From Thelephora terrestris (taxonomy: Eukaryota; Basidiomycota; Agaricomycetes; Thelephorales; Thelephoraceae): DNA of 64,000 nt. Within the stretch, counting starts at the first letter, position 1, and each line of letters opens with the position of its first letter. Below, piece by piece: positions 36,101 to 44,967 of this stretch. Location of the stretch: assembly GCA_015956445.1 (NCBI GenBank), contig WIUZ02000020.1, positions 62,001-126,000 on the forward strand. Reading direction: 5' to 3'. The notes below the pieces were generated by a model. The model had not been told where the DNA came from. It searched no databases and saw only the letters and a list, made by a program, of their open reading frames with translations. A program made the position numbers and the translations under genes.

Positions 36101-37188
36101 CTTGTGACGAGCAATCTGATGATGGTATTGACGAGCTCAACAGCTCGGTAATAACGTCAACCCCGATTGATGATATTGTCCTAGGAGCACCCTCTGCTCC
36201 AGACTCGGGCGCCGCAAATGATACCACCTCTTCTGTCACCACCATCACGGCAGCTACCAACCAATTTCCCGCTGAGGTCCTCTACCTTCGGGTTGAGGCC
36301 GGATGTGTCCTGGACCGGGACAATTGGTCCTGCTCCTATGATTGCGTCTTCATGTCATTCTTTTTTATGTACAAGCAGTCTCCCTCCGCATGGCGCAGCA
36401 CGTGGAGAAAACAAGCACCAACCTGGAATGTACCCCTCGAAGCAGCTTTCGATAAACTTCTCACGATAGCTTCAAGCCAACAATGCTCTCAGGAAACACT
36501 CTCTCGGGAGTTCACTTCCTCCAGAGAAGGTTTCCGTGACCGCCTCTCTTCCATCAACCCACAATATTTCAAACGTTACGGGCAAGTCCCAGCCTCTGTC
36601 TGTCATATTCTCAGCTATCTTTTCGGTGGCCACACCACGCAGGAGCCTCACCTCGATCAGGATCTCATCTGCAATCGGTGCAGCACTTCAACGCGCGCAC
36701 GTTGTTCATTCTCACTCCTCGGGTCGAGCGAACTGCTTCACGGGTTCCATTACCAGGACGATCCCGAGTACCTTCCATTGCAGATCGCTGTCACCCGCTT
36801 TATCGAACACTCCTCCCACAACGCCCACCTTCATCGCTGTTTCAGCTGCCCTGGATCACTTATCATAAATTCTCTCAACATCCCAGACATGATGTGGATG
36901 TGGATCGAGCTTTGCGATCCCAAGTCACCTGTCCTACCCTCACTTCGCCTTGTTTTCAACATCCAGGATCAACGACAAGTCTACACCCTCCAAGCAGTGA
37001 TATACCATGGTGGGAACCATTTCACCGCACGCTTCTTCAACCAATCGAACATGTGGTGGAATTACGACGATATGCGGAGGTTTGGATCACCGTTTGCAGA
37101 GCACATAGAAGGCGAACCGGATCTCCTCGATAACGGCGATCGACGGGCAGCCTTTTTGTTGTATGGCCGAGCGGATTGTTCGTGCTAG
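33179..37188 (+). CDS. Transposase-like protein fused to a cysteine-peptidase-like domain
   Basis: Four exons (33179-33908, 33964-35503, 35562-35974, 36035-37188) with in-phase GT-AG introns give 1278 residues. Order: basic N-terminus; coiled coil around 50-130 (KVCKLEEEVGGLEGRVEELE); a module ending in CTFSADGATHKSIPYVSRW near residue 250 and RFLGVTPELDHTT; GCGMHKDLNAVK near 440; a terminal block with RPTNDRNEGTLGLLR near 725; a Lys/Arg/Ala helix and PPYSHLKKAELWEAMTQAVE, which resembles a SAP-type DNA-binding helix pair; then an acidic linker. The C-terminal 300 residues have SCSYDCVFMSFFFMY (possible Cys nucleophile near 993), CNRC/CFSC pairs, and AVIYHGGNHFTARF (possible catalytic His near 1219), in the order seen in C19/C48-type peptidases. 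Similar proteins recur in Agaricomycete genomes. A mobile-element origin is inference, since no terminal repeats were identified. Confidence 0.75.
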
Positions 37189-38232
37189 GCTTTCCCTCAG
37201 TCTACACCACGAACAACCTTCTTTGTCTTTTTATATAATTTTTTTCCGGGTTACCATCCCCCTCTGACTTCAACTTGTGAGGCTCGCTGCTAGACACATC
37301 TTTTTGTCAGGCTGACCGGGGTGATGGACCGCAGCACACCTAAACGTACCATTGCATGTGTCCTGTACGTTGTAGTTCATATTCTGAATTTTGTGCTGCA
37401 ACATCCACCGAGCGCGACTGAGCGGGTTGATTTTGGCTGGGGACAAACACGTGCAAACAAAAACAGGCTAAATGGCTTGGTTGCCGGTCACCATAGCTTC
37501 CCTCTGCACGACACGGACCGCTGTCAACTTTTTGAACATTTGAACGATGGCCAAGCCGAACAGGAGGAGAGGACCCGGGAGCCAGCTCAACCCGCTCTCT
37601 CTCCTCTGATCGCACAGCTTGAAAACGAAAAGCCCGACCGAGAACAAAGTCAATCCGAAATCGGGGCCCCCCCTCGACGGGAAGGTCACAGTGTCACTCC
37701 GAGGGGGTGGGTTCTTTGAGAGGCTCCAGAGTCCAGGCCCTTGGCCGAAACCATCCGTGGCGGAGGGCGCGGAAGCTCCAATGATAATTAAGGTGTGGGG
37801 GAAGAAAGAAAGTTCCTCGGAGCAAAGGTGTTCCGGATATCTCTACGCGTGCCTGTACGTCCATGTAATCCAATCCTCTCTTCTTGATGATATGAAGGGG
37901 GGAGCACATATACCCCTCACCTGATGCCTCACGGGGATCGTGGCACCCTCGCTTTTGTACAATAGCAAGTATACATCCAGGTACCGCGATATATATGTCC
38001 ATATGTTTGATTTCTTTCTTTTTGCATTCAACTCGAACAGCGATGCCCATTAAGCCAAAACGCCTGGTGATCCCAGGACTCTCCGACCGGTCATGGTCCG
38101 GCCCATCGCGAAGAAAAAAGAGTAGAGGACACGAGGTACATTGAGTCGAACAAACGAGGTTTATATTCACGACGGCAGTATACAGCTCGGAATGAGAGCG
38201 AAGTGTTTGTTGTGTCACTTGGGCGAATGGGT
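37189..38232. other. Intergenic stretch, no gene seen
   Basis: It contains the 3' end region of the fusion gene (AT-rich sequence near 37230) and overlapping unsupported frames on both strands, the longest 132 and 189 codons, with no conserved motif. Confidence 0.4.
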
Positions 38233-38239
38233 ATTCACG
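38233..38239. repeat. Left target-site duplication ATTCACG
   Basis: Direct repeat flanking the left end of the CACTA-like element, identical to 44961-44967. Confidence 0.75.
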
Positions 38240-38412
38240 CCCAGTAAGAAGTTCCAGCGGCAAGTTTCGACTTCCGACGATCGTGGTTGAAAATTAAGCG
38301 CCAGTCGACGGGGGTCTACGAGGGTAAAAAAATTGGTCTAGTCAGCGACCTGGGTAGATTCTGTCCGAAATAAGGATACAAATATGTTTTTAGTCTGTAG
38401 ATATAAAATTTC

Positions 38413-38580
38413 ATTGACTCCTGTCGATATTAGACGACCTGGTGCGACTGTCATCGACTTGTGTCGACCGATTTCGCCTATTGTTATCCGAGCCGTTATT
38501 AATTTGATTGATCCCTGTCGATTCAGAATGACGTTCGTTTATTGCTGTAGATGTACAGCGACTTGTATCGACCACAAATT
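38413..38580. repeat. Subterminal short repeats of the CACTA-like element
   Basis: Several variants of CTGTCGAT / TGTCGACC / TGTATCGACC recur at irregular spacing just inside the left terminus. CACTA elements carry such arrays as binding sites for their accessory protein; that role is inferred from family knowledge. Confidence 0.5.
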
Positions 38581-38641
38581 TTAGACTAATAATACACCGA
38601 TTGTCCGTTTCTCGTTCCACTTGCAGCGATCTCCGTGTGCT

Positions 38642-40790
38642 CTAATTGTCGTCGCCGGAATCGTCCTCGGCTCGGAGCTCCAATTTCTGTGAAAGTGCCG
38701 AGTTAGTCAGGTGGTGCTCTGATGGCACTAAAATCACACACCTTCTGCTTGATTAAAGCCTGTAGATAACGAAGTGAGATAAGATAGCGGATGAGACGAA
38801 CAAGATACTTACCTTCCTCTCTTCGTTGCCTTTGTTCTTCCATATCTTCTCGAAGGATTCGGCTGTGCATTTGCCCGCCGCGACCCATTCCTTGCAGATC
38901 AATGCCCTGGGACGTGATTCAGTTGTGTGAGGAGCAAAATAATTAAATATAATACTTACTTGTGGCTGACGGACTTCCTCTTCTTCTTCTTCGGAATTTC
39001 GACAGGTTCCGGGGAGTCAGATGAGGCAGTGACCGAACTGATCGGGGTGATCTCGGGGGGGATGACGATGGGGGAAGTGTAGTATTCGGGGAGCGAGACA
39101 CCAGCCTGGGTGTCGAGGGTCCTCACAGCCTGGATGGATCCTGCCTCGTTGGAGGCTATAAAAGGGACTTGGGACGGCGGGGTGGTTGCCGGGGCGCGCT
39201 GATCGACACCAGGAGGGGGAGAGGAATGGGTCGTCCCACTTCCAGACGCCACGGGAAGGGTCTAAATTAGTTGGGCGTTAGTCAGTATAAGCAAACGACC
39301 CCGGAAAACACTTACTTGGGTGGTAGGAGGCGTCCCGACGACCGGGATCGCAAAGATGGGGGGAGCGGGGGTCGACCGGATCGTCCCACTCCCGGACGCC
39401 ACGGGAGCGACCTAATTTAATTGGACGTCGATTAGAACGACTAGACGACCCCAACGGACACTTACCTGAATGGAAGAACGCTCCCGGACGGATGCCGTGA
39501 CCTTAATACCCTCTCTATGGAGGGGCGTCAATATTTGTGTAACGCGTACGACAACAGTTAAAAATCAAATACAGTGAGCTCTGTGATACCTTTAGCAGGA
39601 GCATACAATAAAGAGAAAAATGAGACTCACCTTTGCCAATTTCATGGGCATTTTTGTCCTCGGGACAACGCGCGGGGGGTGGAACCCAACGGGGGTGATT
39701 GCCCTGAAGCCCCCGAATTTTTGGCGCTTCGGCGAGTCCCTGGCGTCGCGTTCAATTTCTTTACCCTTGCGTTTGGCGCCTGCAGGATAGTCGTCAGTTC
39801 CCTCTTGGGCGGAAGAAGACTCCCGCGAGTCGAGGGCGGGTTCCAGGGTTGCGGAAAGTCCATGGGACCTCTTCCAGCTCCCGAAGTAGTTGATCCAGAG
39901 ATGGTCGACCTTCCAGTGTGCCTCGCAGAGGCGAAGCCAGGAATACTTAGTCTCGAAGCGATTACGAAACGCTTCCTTCGCATCAAGATCTAGATTCTTC
40001 CAATTGATGGGAGGATTTTTATTCCCAAAGACTCCGTTCCAGTAGGAGAAAAGATTCCCGCGGAGCTCGGCTTTAACCCCACGAGATATCGGCTCGCCAT
40101 TTTCGTCCTCAAGAAACGCGCTGATGGTCGGGATGTTTTGTTCGTCGTTGTCTTCGCCGTTCCGGTTAGTTTGCCAAGGGCCCTGTTTCCAGTGTTTGAG
40201 GCCAGGATAGTCCTTTTCCAAGGGGAGAGCGGGGATACCGCCGGTAGGATTCGTGGACCCCGGAACATCTAGGTGGGCTAGCACGCTGTCGACCAGCTTT
40301 TGGACGGCATCTTTTGTGATTCTCATGTCCTTCCCAACCGTCTCGAGTAATTTGTCGTAATTGGATCTGATGACATCAGTATGATCGGAAATGTCATTCA
40401 TCTTGTAAAACAAAGAAACTGATGTACGTACGTCAATTCTTCCAAGCGCTCCTGGATCCGTCCATAGTCGTTTTCCAGTATATCGAAGCGCTCTTGTAAT
40501 TCATTCTGGGCCGGATCAGGGTCGTCCGAAGAAATAGAAATATAATCTTGAGGCTGAGAGACATCAGAAGTATGACGAGAGGCAAGACTTTCGCGAGTTT
40601 GATGCGAGACAGAGTTTCCAGGACGAATAGTAACATAGCGAGGGAGGGCGTCACTGTTTTTGTGGTCGTCAGAATCGCGCCTAACCATTACCGGAAGAGC
40701 CCTAGATGGAGCCGAAGAGCCAATTTCATAATAGGGCGGCTGATTCCTAGCCGAGACCGCGTAGATCCTCCTTTTGGCGACTGCAGGCAT
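38642..40790 (-). CDS. Accessory protein of the CACTA-like element
   Basis: Eight exons (40790-40432, 40366-39631, 39501-39466, 39411-39316, 39261-38960, 38906-38813, 38759-38742, 38686-38642), all with consistent phases, give 561 residues. The N-terminus is MPAVAKRRIYAVSARNQPPY, followed by a disordered part and a helix (ERFDILENDYGRIQERLEEL). The core holds KDYPGLKHWKQGPWQTNR, VKAELRGNLFSYWNGVFGN and LRLCEAHWKVDHLWINYFGS, a pattern I associate with proteins beside basidiomycete CACTA transposases. Basic clusters (KRKGKEIERDARDSPKRQK; KKKKRKSVSHK) may be nuclear signals. Exons 4 and 5 begin with near-identical units (PVASGSGTIRS / PVASGSGTTHS). The coding frame seems intact. By position it corresponds to the TnpA-like DNA-binding factor of plant elements, but that role is not shown. 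Confidence 0.72.
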
Positions 40791-43700
40791 AGTAAACAGT
40801 CGTAGAAAACGAGGAATGGGATGGATGGAGGGAGAGAGAGATGGATGAGAGAGAGAGCGAGCGATAAGATAACTTTTTTCTGTTGGGGATAATCCGAACC
40901 CCAGCCACGGATCGCGCCGAGAGCAACTCAATTAAATTATTCAGCTACGCCTACTCGTTGCCTTCTCGTGTATCTGCGTCGACTATATCTAAACCTATTT
41001 TTTCTACCATGTAATAGTAATTATTTTGTCCGTTGATGAGAAACGGAAACGGAATCATAGCTACGACTGATAATATCGACGCGACGTCAATGACCCACAG
41101 TGTATCTACGTCCGGGTACCTACAAACCACGAGAGTACCCTGACTAACCTGTAGAAGATATTCCTCTGATGAGGAATAGGGCGAAACGAGCGCGAATGCT
41201 CGTGTTTCTCCTCCTAACGGCTTCGTAAAATAAAATCGAACCTCAGCGAAGTGAATGGCATTATTGAGGGAGATCTGCGGTGTCTTTAGTGCACGTTCGT
41301 AACGATTTGATGAAGACATCGCGTACCTTGACATTTCGATCTGTCCGTGACATATCAGAACAGCGGTCTTCTTCCTTCCAAGAAGACCTTGCGACTTGTT
41401 CAGTGGGTAATTTCAGGCGCGCCCACCGATAGACTGTTCGGTTTTCGACGTCCTCAATATTTTGATCGTCCGGGAAAGCTTGGTCGACGGCCGTCTGCTC
41501 CGATACAGATAGGTGGTATAGAGTAGTGTCCCTCGGTCCCAATAATAAATATCCGTTCGTCAGATCTATGGACCCCCTCGGATTACCCCGCTCTCGTTCG
41601 AAATCTGGCCACATTGCGCACAGAGCGTTTGTTGTGGCCACTCTCCTCGTTTGAGCCGCAAAATTCCGAAATGGATTTGATGGCTGCCTGAGAAGAGACC
41701 CGAGGTACCCGATAACACGCTCCATCGTCCACTGGGACGACAGCCATAGTGGTCCCAAGCGATTCGTCTCACGCGCGAGGTGCGTTAACGAATGGACGCA
41801 TTGACGGACGAAGTGGAGGCGATCCTGATCCCGATTACAATAGAGAATCTCGAAATCAAGGACCCACTGAAGGAGTAGACGATGCGCCACAATCAATTGA
41901 TCCCGAGAGATATTCCGCTGGTAGATAATCCGGATCGCCCGGACAAGTCGGCAGAAATGCGCGTAATATTCATCCGGAAGGAGCCGATAGAAGACGCTGG
42001 GGCCCAGCCCATAGATGTACGTGAGAAGTTCCCATGCCTTGTAGCCGCTATTGATCTTTTCCTGGGGATTTCGAGGGATCCGTCCAAACGAAGTCGGAAG
42101 GAACGGCCCGGCGTCCGCAACTGCTTTTCCATGTCGAACCCAAACGTCTCCGACAAGAACAGCCCAAGGCCAGAAAGAGTCCGGGTCATATTCACGAGCT
42201 CCAGGTCGCGCGCACCAAAGGTCTAAGAGGAGGCCTGTCAAATTTATTAAAGGTTGGTGCATGAGATCGCCGGCAAAGCAGGTGGGAAGGGGGAGGATCC
42301 GAGGCATGCGAGTGAATATACTCGGCTTTCCTATTCCGGTCCTAAGTCTACGCTTCTCGTACTGTCGCGTAGTTAGGGACGCGATCACCTTAGACAGGTC
42401 GCGACGATAGACAGCCGGATCAGGTTCCGGAAGCTGATTGACGTCAACGTCAGCATGCGAGGAACTCGGGTGTCCTTCGAAACCGTTTGGCCGTAAGAGC
42501 GCTGGATAGTAATGGGGGCCCCGAAATTTATTCCGACCACGAAAGTTGCACAGGAGTCGACATCCTTTACGGCCGTGGTGTCCGACGGACCCACTGACTT
42601 GGGTCATCGCGATGGTGTCAGCCAGGACAAGAAGAATATATAGATCGGCTAGGTGACGCTCTCGATTGAGGGCATCCCAGATAGGCAATCCTTCCTTCTG
42701 AAGGGCGGAGACGTGAGCCAGGCCAGGAAATAGGAAGGAGTCGATATCGCCGGGAGGGTCTGGACCTGGGATTACACCCCCGGGAAGGATGTTTCGTATC
42801 TTGTATCGCTTATCCGGGGCAAGATCGACCAAGATCCAGATGTAGATCCACACGTCCGATTGCTTGCTGTCGTAAAGTTGGGCACCGTCGATAGATAGCA
42901 TAAGCACCGAGTCGTATTTTTTGATTTCCCCGCTAGCAGCTAGACTTAGATATGCTTCACCACATAGAATATCGTCCAAAAGGTCGGGAAGCGTGCCGGT
43001 AATCTCAAGTTCGGCTAAGAGTTCCTGAGTTTTCCGCCAGCGATACAGCATGTCCTCGGCAGTCTGAGGATTGTTCCAGCGTGCCTGGATCTGCGGACCG
43101 GCTGGAAATGTGGTGAATATTTTTCGCGGAACTTTCCTAACCCCGCCAGATTCCTCGAGCGCCTTTTCGTTATAGCGCGATTCCCCGCAGTCTGGGCAAC
43201 GATCTAGATTTGTATAGGGCCCGGTAAATCCTACGCAAGACTTAAAGCACATATGGTGCTCCCAGGTAAGGAGACCGGACAATTTTCGGGCGCGTTGCTC
43301 AACCTGATAATGCGACAGGATCTTGACGTCATTGTAGCACTGCCGAGTGTTCTGACGTACCGCTTCGTAGGCTTCTTGTGAGGAACCCATCAAAGAAATA
43401 TAGTTCAGAAGCGATAATTTGAGACTGGGATCGTTTGGAGGGACAGAGACGTGTTCCTGAGGATCAAGAAAATCCGCGAGCTCCTCCGGGTCAAACTGAG
43501 AAGCTAGGGTCGCCGTCTCGACCGCTTCGATAAACTGAATCGCGGTGCGTATTTTCGGCATATGCGCAGCCGGAAATTCTTCGTCGAATGGTGGGGGAGA
43601 GGGAGGGGGAGGAGGACCGGGAGGACCAGGAGGACCGGGGGGAGGACCGGGAGGAGGACCGGGAGGAGGACCGGGAGAACCGGGAGGAGGGGGAGGACCA

Positions 43701-44021
43701 GGAGGAGGCCCGGGAGGAATAGACATAGAACGACGGGAAGAATGCCGGGAACGAGGTGTAGAAGGCCCAGACGTCTGCAGAGGGGTCTGACGCCCCTGTA
43801 GGTCGTCTAATTCCTCCAATTCATCCATGTTTTCATCCTATGTAAATTTTAGCCACCGGACACAGTGATAGATTAGATTACTCGTTACATCTACAAGATG
43901 TGATCTAGCCGCTCGGTTACCGTCATCTTCTTGATCTGATGGTTCTGGCGGATCCATGCCGTCAAGATCCCTGGAATGTCTTGATGCGGCGCCTGGGGAG
44001 GGGGAATTTCTGCGAGGACGA

Positions 44022-44024
44022 TGT
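44022..44024. repeat. Target-site duplication TGT, left of the MITE
   Basis: Matches TGT at 44526-44528. Removing the MITE and one copy restores the transposase reading frame. Confidence 0.8.
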
Positions 44025-44525
44025 CACTGGGGGCAGGGGCACCTGGAATCGGTGATTACATCTTGATTACATAGTGAGTTCATGTGCACTTTTCAATAAT
44101 TGTAATCGCCAATTCTAGGTTGATTACATTTCAAATGTTACCTTGACATGTAATTCAACTGTGCCCACCAACTCCATTTGAAATTTCCTCAAAATGTTCC
44201 CAAGCAATGTTTCCTGAATGTGCCCACTGGGCACATTGTGAAAACATCTCATGTTTTTGAGCGCATTTAGATTACATCTCAGACGATTGAAGAACATGTT
44301 GACTACATTGTAGTATCATTTTTGCCAACAGGTAAAAAACATCCCAGAAACATTTGTTGAGAACATTTCAAATGGAATTGGTGGACGCTGGCTGGATTAC
44401 ATGTCAAGGTAACATTTGAAATGTAATCAACTTGGAATCAGCGATTACAATCATTGAAAAGTGCACATGAACTCACCATGTAATCAAGATGTAATCACTG
44501 ATTTCAGGTGCCCCTGCCCCCAGTG
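44025..44525. mobile_element. MITE with long terminal inverted repeats, nested in the transposase gene
   Basis: The 501-bp element starts CACTGGGGGCAGGGGCACC and ends with its exact inverse. The inverted arms stay alike for at least 150 bp per side, with scattered mismatches. GATTACAT motifs recur through the arms. There is no coding frame. The flanking trinucleotide TGT is present at 44022-44024 and 44526-44528, a 3-bp target duplication as expected for CACTA-group elements. The centre has a small hairpin (GTGCCC/GGGCAC near 44220-44234). Its terminus differs from that of the 6.7-kb host element, so another transposase should mobilise it. Confidence 0.9.
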
Positions 44526-44960
44526 TGTGAAGATCTTGGGTGGACGCGTACTCGCTCTTCGTTATGCGTATACCAGGTAGACTGTGCAATAAATTTTCCC
44601 CCACTACATCTATGACACGAACACCAGAGGATTTTCATTGCGCGAATTCGTTTTCTTGTTTCCCGAGCCTGGGGAAAACGGCCGACGTTAGGGACTTCGA
44701 GTAGGTAGGGGGATGTCGACTTGGTGGTTTTTTTTCACGACTTAGAAAATTTTCTACGATCGAATCACCCCGGGATTGTATGGAAAACATATTTTTATTA
44801 TCTATTGCGACGCCGAAAACATATCGAAGTGCTAAGAAGTATGTTGATATTTTTTAAAAACGAGGCGCGCGTCGATGGGCCTCATTCGGAGTCGCCCAAG
44901 GTCGACGGGGTCTGCCGGGATCCATACCGATCACTGCCGCTAAAAAAAATTCTTACTGGG

Positions 44961-44967
44961 ATTCACG
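44961..44967. repeat. Right target-site duplication ATTCACG
   Basis: Direct repeat flanking the right end of the CACTA-like element, identical to 38233-38239. Confidence 0.75.

Larger units (their letters stand above)
40951..44638 (-). pseudogene. CACTA/EnSpm Tnp2-type transposase, interrupted by a MITE
   Basis: DDE transposase of the CMC group. Without the insertion it would be 1024 residues in three exons: 44638-43895 (minus the MITE), 43837-41327 and 41274-40951. The N-terminus MKILWCSCHRCSGGKFIAQS has a CxCxxC motif. Then come a Pro/Gly-rich tract (PPGPPPGPP repeats, about 43590-43730), a Cys cluster (CFKSCVGF ... DRCPDCGESRYN), the catalytic region SIDGAQLYDSKQSDVWIYIW, VGHHGRKGCRLLCNFRGRNK, CFAGDLMHQPLINLTGLL and TMERVIGYLGSLLRQPSNPF. 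The last exon has a typical domain (FAEVRFYFTKPLGGETRAFA, LWVIDVASILSVVAMIPF). Exons 2 and 3 are open, so the rest of the gene looks young. The nested 501-bp element puts a stop within eight codons of the insertion. Translation from the internal ATG at 43828 could still give a 941-residue protein lacking the CxCxxC end. Confidence 0.85.
38240..44960 (-). mobile_element. CACTA/EnSpm-like DNA transposon, 6.7 kb
   Basis: Left end CCCAGTAAGAA (38240-38250) is matched by the inverted copy TTCTTACTGGG at 44950-44960, and a second inverted match, AGCGGCA, lies just inside both ends. Immediately outside, ATTCACG occurs in direct orientation at 38233-38239 and 44961-44967, a perfect 7-bp target-site duplication. 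Inside, two minus-strand genes encode a Tnp2-type DDE transposase (right) and an accessory protein (left), the usual two-gene plan of CACTA elements. Subterminal TGTCGA-like motifs cluster at 38413-38580. The 7-bp duplication and the non-CACTA terminus are unusual, since this superfamily normally makes 2-3 bp duplications. A 501-bp MITE is nested within it. Confidence 0.8.

Noticed and set aside
43545-43801. Gly/Arg-rich plus-strand frames
   Set aside because: Mirror image of the PGP repeat of the transposase; composition is an artefact of the repeat.
44025-44525. The inverted repeat considered as the terminal repeat of the large element
   Set aside because: It has its own TGT duplication and splits an exon, so it is a separate nested insertion.
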